Source: Myxococcales bacterium (GTDB taxonomy: Bacteria; Myxococcota_A; Polyangia; Nannocystales; Nannocystaceae). From it: DNA of 64,000 bases. The position numbers and the translations under genes are program-made. The notes under the pieces were generated by a model. That model saw only the letters and a program-made list of their open reading frames with translations. It was not told the origin of the DNA and searched no databases. The stretch spans positions 186,001 to 250,000 of the forward strand of contig JACKDU010000011.1 in assembly GCA_020633335.1 (NCBI GenBank), in the 5' to 3' direction. Positions 26,846 through 35,408 of the stretch are shown in pieces (position 1 is the stretch's first letter; every line of letters starts with the position of its first letter).

Positions 26846-27583
26846 GTGGCCGCCGAGGTCGACGACGCCGCGCTCGATCGCCTCTGGGCGGCGCTCCGCC
26901 CCGACGATCGCGGGCTCGTGACCGCGGTGGTCCAGCACCCCGAGAGCGGCCGCGTGCTGATGGTCGGGATGATGAGCCGCGAGGCGCTCGCGCGGACGCT
27001 GGCGCGCCGGCGGGTGACCTTCTGGAGCCGCTCGCGCGCCTGCCTCTGGGAGAAGGGCGAGAGCTCGGGGAACACCCTCGACCTCGTCGACCTCTGGGTC
27101 GACTGCGACGGCGACGCGCTGATCGCCCGCGCCTGGCCGCGGGGTCCGACCTGCCACACCGGCGCGACGACCTGCTTCTTCAGACAGGTCAGCGAGGACG
27201 GCGCGCTGGCCGAGGCGAGCGAGGGGCCGATCCCGGCGGCGGCGCTCCTCGACCGCGTCGCCGCGCTCATCGACGAGCGCAAGGCCGGCCGCGGGGCGAC
27301 CAACCGCGAGGGCAAGAGCTACGTCCGCGCGCTCCTCGACGGCGGCCACGGCGAGGACGGGAGGATCGCCGCGAAGATCCGCGAGGAGGCGGGCGAGCTG
27401 ATCGAGGCGCTGGCCGGCGACGACCGCGAGCACATCGCGGCCGAGGCCGCCGATCTCCTCTTCCACGTGATGGTCGGCCTCGCCGCCCGCGACCTCGGGA
27501 TCGCCGAGGTCCGCGAGGTCCTCGGCCGCCGCCTCGGGGTCAGCGGGATCGACGAGAAGGCCGCCCGACGGGCGCCGGGCTGA
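26846..27583 (+). CDS. hisIE: Bifunctional phosphoribosyl-AMP cyclohydrolase / phosphoribosyl-ATP pyrophosphatase
   Basis: 245 residues from a GTG start. The first half is HisI: VTFWSRSRACLWEKGESSGN and the metal-binding WVDCDGDALIARA followed by TCHTG. The second half (from about residue 150) is HisE: IREEAGELIEALAGDD and AAEAADLLFHVMVGLA with the MazG-like acidic residues. It catalyses steps two and three of histidine synthesis. The order of the two domains is the usual fused order. The genes for the other steps are not in the window. Confidence 0.94.
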   Translation: MAAEVDDAALDRLWAALRPDDRGLVTAVVQHPESGRVLMVGMMSREALARTLARRRVTFWSRSRACLWEKGESSGNTLDLVDLWVDCDGDALIARAWPRGPTCHTGATTCFFRQVSEDGALAEASEGPIPAAALLDRVAALIDERKAGRGATNREGKSYVRALLDGGHGEDGRIAAKIREEAGELIEALAGDDREHIAAEAADLLFHVMVGLAARDLGIAEVREVLGRRLGVSGIDEKAARRAPG

Positions 27584-27681
27584 GGGGGTCAGCGCCTCGC
27601 CGGGCGCGGGGATGCGCGGCTCTCGTCGGTGGGCGTCGCGGCGGGCGCGAGACCGCGAAGCGCTGCGTTGCGCGCTTTGCG

Positions 27682-28827
27682 CTACGAGTTCGCCGACGAG
27701 CGCAGCCGCTGGCGGTTGTGTCCGGCCGCGATCTCGGCGAGGAGGCGCTCCCGCAGGCGGGGGTTGCCGAGGGTCCGGTTGGCCTCGCTGAGGCAGGCGA
27801 AGACGTCGGTCGCGCGGTCGCGGAGGTGGGCGAAGCCCTGGCGGGCGAGCGCGTCGGGGTGAAACTTGGCGCCCACGCGCCGCCACGCCCGGCGGATCTC
27901 CTCGTTGCTCGCGGTCAGCGGGACCCCGAGGAGGTCGAAGGGGTGGGCGCCGACGGCGATCCGGGCCTCGAGCTCGCCGAGCTCGCCGATGAAGCTCGCC
28001 GCCTGGGCCTCGGCCCGCATCTCCTCGGCCTCGGCGAGCTTGTCGAGCGAGGGCTGGGAGCCGGTCGACGCCCCCCATCCGCGGAGCGCGGCGGCGCCGA
28101 CCCGGAGCATCTGGCAGGCCCAGAGGGTGTAGACGATCTGGGCGATCCGGGTCGGTGAGGGGTCCGCGAGGCGGAGGAGCTGGGGGAGGCGGGAGCCCCG
28201 CTGGAGGGCGCTGAGGACCGCTTCATCCGCGGGTCGGAAGCCGAAGTTGCCGCGGTAGCGGGCGAGCGACGAGCTCGCGCGCATCGGCCCCTGAGCGGCT
28301 GCACCCATCTCGGTGAAGATCCGCCCGTCGTCGTAGTACGCGGTGACGCCGGCGTGGATCAGCTCGAGGACGTTGACCGGCGCGACGAGGTCGCGGCTGA
28401 CCTCCCGGAGGTCCTCGTGGGGGATCATCCGCACCCGCCCCTCGCGCAGGGAGAAGCCGTGGAGGAGCTTGCGCGAGCACTGGAGGCGGAGCGCGCCGCC
28501 GAGGTCGGCGTCGCCGATCCAGCCCTTGCGGACCAGGACCTGGCCGAGGCGCTCGCCGGGCTCGCGCTCGTGGAGCGCGCGCCCGCAGCGGGCCGCGGTG
28601 ATCAGGCCGCGCTCGACGAGGATCTGCCCGAGGCGATCGCGCGGGCTCTCCCAGTCGGTGAAGATCGGCATCCCGCCGCGGAGCCAGATCGTCCGCCGCG
28701 CGGGGTGGGGGAGCTCCTGCGGCAGCGTCACCATCCCGGTGAAGCGCTGGCGGAGGAGCGCGAACATGAGCCGCGGCAGGCCGATCCTGCTCAGCTCCGC
28801 GGCCTGGGCTCCCGACGCAGACGCCAT
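27682..28827 (-). CDS. DUF4388 (PATAN) and J-domain protein
   Basis: 381 residues. The N-terminal region (about 15-130) has the DUF4388/PATAN pattern: FTGMVTLPQEL, IWLRGGMPIFTDWESPRDRL, GQILVERGLIT and a second LGQVLVRKGWIG. The middle is helical and Arg-rich. The C-terminus (about 310-370) is a J-domain: HPFDLLGVPLTASNEEIRRA, then GAKFHPDAL with the HPD needed to stimulate Hsp70. PATAN proteins are common in myxobacterial signalling. It may couple a chaperone to a signalling state, which is inference. It is divergent from the PP2C gene, with 51 bp between the starts. Confidence 0.85.
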   Translation of the reverse strand: MASASGAQAAELSRIGLPRLMFALLRQRFTGMVTLPQELPHPARRTIWLRGGMPIFTDWESPRDRLGQILVERGLITAARCGRALHEREPGERLGQVLVRKGWIGDADLGGALRLQCSRKLLHGFSLREGRVRMIPHEDLREVSRDLVAPVNVLELIHAGVTAYYDDGRIFTEMGAAAQGPMRASSSLARYRGNFGFRPADEAVLSALQRGSRLPQLLRLADPSPTRIAQIVYTLWACQMLRVGAAALRGWGASTGSQPSLDKLAEAEEMRAEAQAASFIGELGELEARIAVGAHPFDLLGVPLTASNEEIRRAWRRVGAKFHPDALARQGFAHLRDRATDVFACLSEANRTLGNPRLRERLLAEIAAGHNRQRLRSSANS

Positions 28828-28863
28828 CGCCCCAAGGTCTAGCACTGGGGCGCGCTGCCCTGC

Positions 28864-28869
28864 TACGTT
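28864..28869 (+). promoter_or_regulatory. -10 element TACGTT, leaderless type
   Basis: GCTACGTT ends 9 nt before the ATG of the PP2C gene at 28879. Confidence 0.5.
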
Positions 28870-28878
28870 TCGGCGAGC

Positions 28879-29667
28879 ATGAGCATCTCCTTCACGGTCG
28901 GTCCCCACCGGATCCGCTTCGCCGGGCGGACGGACATCGGCATGGTCCGAGCGCACAACGAGGACAGCCTCCTGATCCCGAGCGAGATGGCCCTGACGGT
29001 GGTCTCCGACGGCATGGGCGGGCACGCGGCCGGCGACGTCGCCTCCCAGATCACGGTCGCCACCCTCGACGAGTACTACCGCGACACCGCCAAGAGCTCG
29101 CCGTCGACCTGGCCGCTCAAGCTGCCGATGGCGGACTACGAGCGCTTCCGGATGGCGACCGGGATCAAGATGGCGAACTCGAAGATCTTCGAGGCCGCGT
29201 CGGCCGACGCCGGCAAGAAGGGGATGGGCTGCACGGTCGTCGCCGTCTACTTCGCCCAGGGCCGCTTCTACATCGGCCACGTCGGCGACAGCCGGGTCTA
29301 CCGGATCCGCGACCAGCGGATCCAGGCGCTGACCGACGATCACTCGCTGGCCAACGACTACATGCGCATGCGGGAGATGACCTCCGAGGAGATGGTCAAC
29401 TTCCCCCAGAAGAACGTCGTCGTCCGCGCCCTCGGCCTCGCCGAGCAGGTCGCCGTCGACGTGATCATCGACGAGTACCACACCGGCGACATGTTCCTGC
29501 TCTGCTCGGACGGCCTCTGCGGGATGCTCACCGACCCGCAGATGCTGGAGATCATCCTCCGCTACGAGAGCCTCGACTCGGGGTGCTCGCAGCTCGTGCG
29601 GGCGGCCAACGACGCCGGCGGCAACGACAACATCACCGCGGTCCTGGTCCGGGTCGAGCGGCCCTGA
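28879..29667 (+). CDS. PP2C-family Ser/Thr protein phosphatase (Stp1 type)
   Basis: 262 residues, one full PP2C domain. Metal and catalytic motifs are present in order: RAHNEDSLL, VVSDGMGGHAAGD, FYIGHVGDSRVYRI, FLLCSDGLCGML and GGNDNITAVLVRV. It removes phosphate from Ser/Thr and probably opposes Hanks-type kinases, which are numerous in myxobacteria; none is in this window. Predicted soluble. Divergent from the DUF4388-J protein, suggesting shared control. Confidence 0.95.
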   Translation: MSISFTVGPHRIRFAGRTDIGMVRAHNEDSLLIPSEMALTVVSDGMGGHAAGDVASQITVATLDEYYRDTAKSSPSTWPLKLPMADYERFRMATGIKMANSKIFEAASADAGKKGMGCTVVAVYFAQGRFYIGHVGDSRVYRIRDQRIQALTDDHSLANDYMRMREMTSEEMVNFPQKNVVVRALGLAEQVAVDVIIDEYHTGDMFLLCSDGLCGMLTDPQMLEIILRYESLDSGCSQLVRAANDAGGNDNITAVLVRVERP

Positions 29668-29682
29668 CGGCTGTCTCTTCGG

Positions 29683-30794
29683 TCAGGGTGCGGCGACGCG
29701 GGCGGCGACCCGCTCGGCGAGCGCGAGGGCGGCGGTCAGCCCCGGCGACTCGATCCCGAGGAGGTGGAGGCAGCCGGCGGGCGCCTCGACGAGCTCGAAG
29801 TCACGCTCCTCGCTCGCGCCGGGCGGCCGCAGCTTCGGCCGGATCCCGCAGCCGTCGGGGCTCAGGCGATCGCGGGGATCGGCCCGAGGAGCGCCTCGGC
29901 GGCCCGGTGGAAGCGATCGAGCTTGCTCGCCGGCGGCGGCGAGAGGTCGTCGCGACGATCGACGTACTCGGCGTCGGGCCCGAGGCGGACGCCGCCGTCG
30001 AGCTCGAGGGTGAGGTGGACGCCGAGGCCCGGGCTCTGGCGCGGCCGCACCGGGTAGATCAGGTGGTGGTAGCGGCCGCGGGCGCCGTGGAGTCGGAAGT
30101 AGTCGCCGCGGCAGGGGTAGATCGGCCGGTCGACGCCGACCCTCGCCGCCAGCCGATCGGCGTCGAGGCCCGCCGCGTTGACGACGATCGGCGCCCGGAG
30201 CTCGTCGTCGCCGCTCAGCGCCGTGACCCCGCCCCGCGGATCGGCGACGAGGCGGGTGACCTCGAGGCCCATCGCGAAGATCGCCCCGTCCGCCTCGGCC
30301 GCGGCCCGGAGCGAGCGGGTGAGCCCGTGGGGGTCGACGATCCCGGTGTTCGGGCACCACAGTGCGCTCTCTGCGCGAGGGAGCGCGGGCTCACGGCGGG
30401 CGATCGCCGCCGGTCCCAGGCGCTCGAGGTCGGCGACGCCGGAGGCGCGCGCGTTCGCCTCGAGGGCGTCGAGCGCCTCGAGCTCCGCCGGCCCGCGGGC
30501 GATCACGAGCTTGCCGATCCGCGCGTGAGCGACCGCGCGGGCGCTGGCCCAGGCGTAGAGGAGCGCCTGTCCGCGGAGGCAGGTGTCCGCCTTGAGGGAT
30601 CCCGGCGGGTAGTAGAGGCCGCTGTGGATCACGCCGCTGTTGCGGCTGGTGATCCCGCTCCCCTCCTGGCGCGCGCGCTCGATCACCAGGACCGCGAGGC
30701 CGCGGGCGGCGAGGGCGGCCGCGATCGCCGCGCCGACGACCCCGGCGCCGATCACCAGCGCGTCAAAACCATCGTTCGCGGCGGCGTGCGTCAT
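29683..30794 (-). pseudogene. FAD-dependent oxidoreductase (LhgO-like), single frameshift as read
   Basis: The first frame (from ATG 30794) encodes the FAD-binding DALVIGAGVVGAAIAAALA, then SRNSGVIHSGLYYPPGSLKA, typical of L-2-hydroxyglutarate oxidase-like DAO enzymes. It hits a stop at 29862 after EALLGPIPAIA. The family's C-terminal part, DRLSPDGCGIRPKLRPPG to GIESPGLTAALALA, continues in another frame to the stop at 29683. One base is missing near the GGGG at 29874-29877. Repaired, it would be about 370 residues, the normal family length. A base-call error is more likely than a dead gene. Confidence 0.8.
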
Positions 30795-30853
30795 GACAGG
30801 TGGTCGCAGAACCTTGCCAGCGCGGGGGCCCGGCGGCTAGAACCCGGACCGCG

Positions 30854-31138
30854 ATGGAGATGCACATCACCACTCACACCTTCAAGCGCGATGGCGAGTG
30901 GGAGACCATCGACACGATCTGGAACAGCCCCTTCTTCTACTGGAAGAAGAGCGGCCTGCGGGTGACGCCGGCGGTCCCCCTGCGGATCAGGGTGCTGGGC
31001 TCGGTGCTCGAGGAGTCGGACGAGGGCTGGATCAACGTCGGCGGGACGAGCGCGATGTTCATCCAGTCGGTCCAGGCTCGGGGCACCCGCGGCCAGACGA
31101 TCCGGGTCGAGGTGGGCGAGGAGATCTCCGAGGAGTAG
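30854..31138 (+). CDS. Small protein of unknown function
   Basis: 94 residues, MEMHITTHTFKRDGEWETID onward. There is no signal peptide or membrane segment. The pattern of short strands (RVTPAVPLRIRVLGSVLEES, GWINVGGTSAMFIQ, GQTIRVEVGEEI) suggests a small beta-rich cytoplasmic domain. I do not recognise a family. GCTAGAAC, a weak form of the local -10, ends 10 nt before the ATG. Downstream is the convergent 158-residue unknown gene. Confidence 0.72.
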   Translation: MEMHITTHTFKRDGEWETIDTIWNSPFFYWKKSGLRVTPAVPLRIRVLGSVLEESDEGWINVGGTSAMFIQSVQARGTRGQTIRVEVGEEISEE

Positions 31139-31229
31139 GCGCACAAGGGCCGCGCGCCGCCCAAAGAAACGCGGCGGCCGACCCCTCCCGGAGGAAGGGC
31201 GCCGCCGCAGCCAGCGCGGCCCGGGCCGC

Positions 31230-31706
31230 CTAGCCCTTCTCGGGCTCCTGATACCAGGCGAGCGGCTCGATCAGGTCGCGGGCCTCGTCGAGCGAGATCT
31301 TGACGCCCTTGTCGCTGAACCAGAGGTCGTTGGAGACCAGCGGGCTCCGGCGCTGGGCGATAAAGAGGATCGGCTCGGCCGAGCGGGTGTAGCCGAGCTG
31401 GACGATCGCGTTCTTCAGCCAGCGGCCGCCCTTCGGGAAGCTGTACTCGCGGGTGAGGCGGTAGAAGCCCTCGTGCGGGAGCTTGATCAGGGAGCTCGCC
31501 CAGCCGAAGTCGGGGGTCGGGACCTTCACGCCGGGCATCTGGAACCGCCACTGATTGTGGGTGTTCGAGACCGGGGTGAGGACCGAGGCGGGCGCGAACT
31601 CGCCGTCGGTCCGGATCAGGATCAGCATCCCCGGCGTGATGGTCGGCTCGTGGCCGGGGAGGGCTTTGGTCGTCTGGTAGATCCCAGGCTGGTAGGTCGA
31701 GGCCAT
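31230..31706 (-). CDS. Hypothetical protein
   Basis: 158 residues (MASTYQPGIYQTTKALPGHE onward). No signal peptide. Mixed alpha/beta composition with many aromatic residues (WRFQMPGVKVPTPDFGWAS, FYRLTREYSFPKGGRWLKN, WYQEPEKG at the end). No known motif was recognised. The start is supported by a TAATGT -10 element that ends 9 nt upstream. The codon use matches its neighbours, and the reading frame is clean. Confidence 0.75.
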   Translation of the reverse strand: MASTYQPGIYQTTKALPGHEPTITPGMLILIRTDGEFAPASVLTPVSNTHNQWRFQMPGVKVPTPDFGWASSLIKLPHEGFYRLTREYSFPKGGRWLKNAIVQLGYTRSAEPILFIAQRRSPLVSNDLWFSDKGVKISLDEARDLIEPLAWYQEPEKG

Positions 31707-31715
31707 GGCCGGGGG

Positions 31716-31721
31716 ACATTA
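31716..31721 (-). promoter_or_regulatory. -10 element TAATGT, leaderless type
   Basis: On the minus strand, TAATGT is followed by 9 nt and then the ATG at 31706. Confidence 0.5.
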
Positions 31722-31864
31722 CCGGAGAGCGGCGGCCCGGGAAAGGCCCGGCCGACGTGCGCGAGGAGCGAGATCGGGGGCTCTGCGGCGGCCAGCAAGC
31801 GAAGGGGGGGGCGATCCGCGCTTGTCATCCGCCCCTCCCCGTGTGTTAGGAATGCCCGGCTACC

Positions 31865-33385
31865 GTGTCTGATTCCGTCATCGTCGTAAGCGGAGACGGC
31901 CCGGAAACCCGGGTCGCGTTGATCGAAAACGGCATCCTCAGCGAGCTCTACATCGAGCGAGAGCGCGAGCGGGGGACTGTCGGCAACGTCTACAAAGGGA
32001 AGGTCCTGCGGGTGCTGCCGGGGATGCAGGCCGCGTTCGTCGACATCGGCGAGGAGAAGGCCGCGTTCCTCTACGCCGGTGACATCGCCACCGGCGGCGC
32101 GACGGTCGATCGCGCGAGCGAGGAGGACGACGACGAGGGGATGCCGCGGCGCTCGGGCAAGCCGGGCGATATCGCCGACCTCGTCCGCCCCGGCCAGGAG
32201 ATCCTGGTCCAGGTGGTGAAGGACCCGATCTCGTCGAAGGGCGCGCGGATCACCACCTACATCTCGCTCCCGGGCCGCAACGTCGTCTTCATGCCGACCG
32301 TGAGCCATATCGGGATCTCGCGGCGGATCGGCTCCGAGCGCCACCGCAAGCGCCTGCGCCGGCTGGTCGATCAGATGCGCCCGCCGGGCGCGGGCTTCAT
32401 CGTCCGGACCGTCGCCGAGCACGCCTCGAACGGCCAGGTCCGCGGCGACATGGACTACCTCCTCCGCCTCTGGGCGAACATCAAGGTGAACGAGCGGATG
32501 CACCGGGCGCCGGTGCTCCTCTACCGCGACCTCAACCTGATGCTCCGGGTGGTCCGCGACAACCTCTCGCCCGAGCTCGACCGCGTGATCGTCGACGACC
32601 GGGTCGAGCACGACCGCCTGGTCCGCTTCGTCTCGGCGTTCATGCCGGACTACGTCGACAAGATCGAGCTCTACTCGGGCCGCGAGCCGATCTTCGACGG
32701 CTACGGGATCGAGGCCGAGATCAACCGCGCGCTCGAGCGCAAGGTCCCGCTCAAGAGCGGCGGCTCCCTGATCTTCGACCAGGGCGAGGCGCTGACGGCG
32801 ATCGACGTCAACACCGGCAAGTTCGTCGGCTCGAAGGGCAAGACCCTCGAGGAGACGATCACCCAGACCAACCTCGAGGCGGCGGCCGAGATCGCTGATC
32901 AGCTCCGGCTCCGCAACCTCGGCGGCCTGGTGATCATCGACTTCATCGACATGGACAAGGAGTCCAACCGCCGCAAGGTCTACCGCAAGCTCCAGGAGAG
33001 CCTGCGCCGCGACCGGGCGAAGGCCCACATCACCAAGATCTCGGAGATGGGCCTGGTCGAGATGAGCCGCAAGCGGACCAAGGAGAGCCTCCTGCGCCTC
33101 CTGACCGCGCCCTGCGAGACCTGCAAGGGCAAGGGCTACACCAAGAGCTCGAGCTCGATCTGCTACGAGATCCTCCGCGAGATCCGCCGCGAGGCGCCGC
33201 ACATGGCCGGCGACACCGTGATCGTGCAGGCCTCGCCGGCGGTCGCCGACCTGATGAACGGCCCCGAGACCGCGGCGGTCGACAACATGGTCAAGCGGAT
33301 CCAGAAGGGCATCGAGGTCCACGGCCGCCGTGACTTCCACATCGAGCACTACGAGATCCGTTCGAAGACCAAGATGCGCGACTAG
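31865..33385 (+). CDS. rng: Ribonuclease G/E family endoribonuclease
   Basis: 506 residues, RNase G length without an RNase E-type scaffold tail. The N-terminus is followed by an S1 domain (GNVYKGKVLRVLPGMQAAFV) that carries an acidic insert (EEDDDEG). The catalytic metal site is formed by the Asp residues in TAIDVNTGKFVG and IIDFIDMDKESNR. The zinc-link CETCKGKGY lies near residue 420. It processes rRNA and decays mRNA. The start codon is GTG at 31865. A PilZ gene follows after 35 bp. Confidence 0.95.
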   Translation: MSDSVIVVSGDGPETRVALIENGILSELYIERERERGTVGNVYKGKVLRVLPGMQAAFVDIGEEKAAFLYAGDIATGGATVDRASEEDDDEGMPRRSGKPGDIADLVRPGQEILVQVVKDPISSKGARITTYISLPGRNVVFMPTVSHIGISRRIGSERHRKRLRRLVDQMRPPGAGFIVRTVAEHASNGQVRGDMDYLLRLWANIKVNERMHRAPVLLYRDLNLMLRVVRDNLSPELDRVIVDDRVEHDRLVRFVSAFMPDYVDKIELYSGREPIFDGYGIEAEINRALERKVPLKSGGSLIFDQGEALTAIDVNTGKFVGSKGKTLEETITQTNLEAAAEIADQLRLRNLGGLVIIDFIDMDKESNRRKVYRKLQESLRRDRAKAHITKISEMGLVEMSRKRTKESLLRLLTAPCETCKGKGYTKSSSSICYEILREIRREAPHMAGDTVIVQASPAVADLMNGPETAAVDNMVKRIQKGIEVHGRRDFHIEHYEIRSKTKMRD

Positions 33386-33420
33386 GGCGAGCTGAGCCGA
33401 ACGAGGGGAGCCGGAGCGGG

Positions 33421-33915
33421 ATGTCCATGTACGACGACGACAACGACGAGCGCCGCCGGGCGGAGCGCTTCCCGGTCAACTACGAGTTCGCGAGCCTCGA
33501 CCCGGGGTCGGTGATCTTCGTCTCCAACATCAGCGAGACCGGCGCCTTCATCCACAGCCGCCAGCGCTTGCCGATGGGGACGACGATGGAGCTCAACTTC
33601 ACCGTCCTCCTCGACGACCCGGTGGTGATCTCGGCGACCGGCCGCGTCGTCTATCACTCCGATGACCCCCGCGGGATGGGCGTCGAGTTCGTCGACCTCG
33701 CGCCGGCGATGGCGCTCCGGGTCGCCGACGTGGTCTCGCAGGCGCGGGCGCGGGCGGCGGACGAGACCAACCAGGCCCTCCGGATCCGCGAGCTCACGGC
33801 GGACGAGCTCGCCCAGCTCGAGGACGAGGACGACGACGCGAGCGCCTCGCAGACCACCCAGCTCTCGGCCTCCCAGATCCAGGAGGTCGAGGAGCCGGAG
33901 TACGAGGACTTCTAG
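33421..33915 (+). CDS. PilZ domain protein
   Basis: 164 residues. The PilZ domain spans about residues 10-110, with the RRAERFPVNYE motif (RxxxR type) and NISETGAFI (NxSxxG-like) needed for cyclic di-GMP binding, then GMGVEFVDLAP. The C-terminal 55 residues are acidic and Gln/Ser-rich. It follows rng closely and may be cotranscribed. Its output is unknown; in myxobacteria such proteins affect motility and exopolysaccharide. The domain matches the myxobacterial PilZ subtype. Confidence 0.92.
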   Translation: MSMYDDDNDERRRAERFPVNYEFASLDPGSVIFVSNISETGAFIHSRQRLPMGTTMELNFTVLLDDPVVISATGRVVYHSDDPRGMGVEFVDLAPAMALRVADVVSQARARAADETNQALRIRELTADELAQLEDEDDDASASQTTQLSASQIQEVEEPEYEDF

Positions 33916-34037
33916 CGCCTCGCGGCCGCCGGCCGGCCCGGGGACCCGCCGGCGCCCACCTCCGCTCGCCTCCGCGCCGTCCTCCGCCGTCCGTCGCCGC
34001 CGTTGCCGCCTCCGCGGAATGGCGCCATAGTGGCAGG

Positions 34038-34505
34038 GTGAGCATCAGCAAGCGCTTCTGGGACCTCGCGCGGTCAAACATCAGCGACTTCCGCTCGACC
34101 TTCCGCGGCGGCTCGGATCTCTTCGAGGGGCTCAGCGAGGAGGAGCGGCAGGCGCTCGACGAGGAGCTGCGCAAGGACACCGTCGGCGCCCGCGCGGGTC
34201 GCCGCGCCCGGCAGGTCCGCGACGCCGCCGAGGACGCCTGGGAGAAGGCCTACGAGGCCGCCCAGGCCCGGGCGGGCGTGCCGACCGGCGCCGATCCGGT
34301 CGAGCAGCGGATGCGTTGGTACAAGACCCTCGAGCTCGAGCCCGGGGCCGACTACGAGGCGATCCGCAAGGCCTACCGCCGCCTGGTCAAGCTCTACCAC
34401 CCCGATCGCTTCGCCAACGACCCCGAGAAGTACAAGGCGGCGACCGAGGTGGCGCGCAAGATCACCGAGGCCTACGAGGGGCTGAGCGCCCTCCACGGCC
34501 GCTGA
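34038..34505 (+). CDS. J-domain protein
   Basis: 155 residues from GTG. The N-terminal 90 residues are helical and charged (GLSEEERQALDEELRK, VRDAAEDAWEKAYEAAQ). The C-terminal J-domain covers about residues 95-153: RWYKTLELEPGADYEAIRKA, with HPD in VKLYHPDRF. It should stimulate a DnaK-type Hsp70, but it lacks the Gly/Phe and zinc regions of a true DnaJ. The start fits a nearby catagt -10 with only a few bases before the GTG. Confidence 0.88.
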   Translation: MSISKRFWDLARSNISDFRSTFRGGSDLFEGLSEEERQALDEELRKDTVGARAGRRARQVRDAAEDAWEKAYEAAQARAGVPTGADPVEQRMRWYKTLELEPGADYEAIRKAYRRLVKLYHPDRFANDPEKYKAATEVARKITEAYEGLSALHGR

Positions 34506-34547
34506 GATCGACCGCTCGCGGTGGTGGTCGGCGGCCGCCGACGCTGG

Positions 34548-34553
34548 TACCTT
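34548..34553 (+). promoter_or_regulatory. -10 element TACCTT, leaderless type
   Basis: TACCTT ends 10 nt before the ATG at 34564. Confidence 0.42.
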
Positions 34554-34563
34554 TCGCGCCCGC

Positions 34564-35385
34564 ATGCAACGCGCGAAGACGACAGGCGGCCGGCGGACGA
34601 TGGCGTCGCAGGCCGACAGGCACGCCCTCTACGAGCGGGCGGTCCAGGACCCGGCGCGGGACGTCCGCTTCTTCTCCCGGATCTACCGCAAGCTCCGCGG
34701 ACACGACGCGCTCTCCCTCCGCGAGGACTTCTGCGGGACCGCGGCGCTCTGTCACGCGTGGGCCGAGAGCATGCCCGAAAGGACAGCCCTCGGCATCGAC
34801 CTCTGCCAGGAGACGATGGACTGGGGCTGGCGCCGGCGGATCGAGCCGGCGGGCCAGGAGGTCGCCGGTCGGATCTCGCTCGTCCGCGCCGACGTCCGCG
34901 AGATCAAGCGGCCCAAGGTCGACCTCGCCTGCGCGCTCAACTTCTCCTACTTCTGCTTCAAGACCCGGGCCGAGCTCGTCGAGTACTTCCGGGTGGTCCG
35001 GGCCGGCCTCGGGCGCGACGGCCTCTTCTTCCTCGACCTCCTCGGCGGCACCGAGTCGATGTGCGAGGGGGTCACCGAGCATGATCACGGCGACTTCGTC
35101 TACCGCTGGGAGCAGGCGCGCTTCAACGTGATCAACCATGACTTCCTCTGCTACATCCACTTCGACTTCCCGGACGGCTCGCGCCTGAGCAAGGCGTTCA
35201 CCTACGAGTGGCGGCTCTGGACGCCGGTCGAGCTCCGCGAGCTCCTGGTCGAGGCCGGCTTCTCCAAGGTCCACTTCTTCTGGGAGAAGACCGACGCCGA
35301 CGGCGAGGGGACCGGCGTCTTCTACGAGCCGAGCTACGTCGAGAACCAGGAGATCTGGTGGACCTACATGGCCGCCGAGGCCTGA
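34564..35385 (+). CDS. SAM-dependent methyltransferase, first of a tandem pair
   Basis: 273 residues, class I fold. LREDFCGTAALCHAWA contains the motif I equivalent, followed by TALGIDLCQETMDWG. CALNFSYFCFKTRAEL corresponds to the post-motif II region, and GLFFLDLLGG to motif IV. The end is TYEWRLWTPVELRELLVEAG. It closely matches the next gene along its length, which shows a tandem duplication. The substrate is unknown. The start at 34564 is supported by the adjacent -10; a second ATG lies 12 codons later. Confidence 0.88.
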   Translation: MQRAKTTGGRRTMASQADRHALYERAVQDPARDVRFFSRIYRKLRGHDALSLREDFCGTAALCHAWAESMPERTALGIDLCQETMDWGWRRRIEPAGQEVAGRISLVRADVREIKRPKVDLACALNFSYFCFKTRAELVEYFRVVRAGLGRDGLFFLDLLGGTESMCEGVTEHDHGDFVYRWEQARFNVINHDFLCYIHFDFPDGSRLSKAFTYEWRLWTPVELRELLVEAGFSKVHFFWEKTDADGEGTGVFYEPSYVENQEIWWTYMAAEA

Positions 35386-35408
35386 TCTGAGCGCGAGGAG
35401 GTGGAGCG

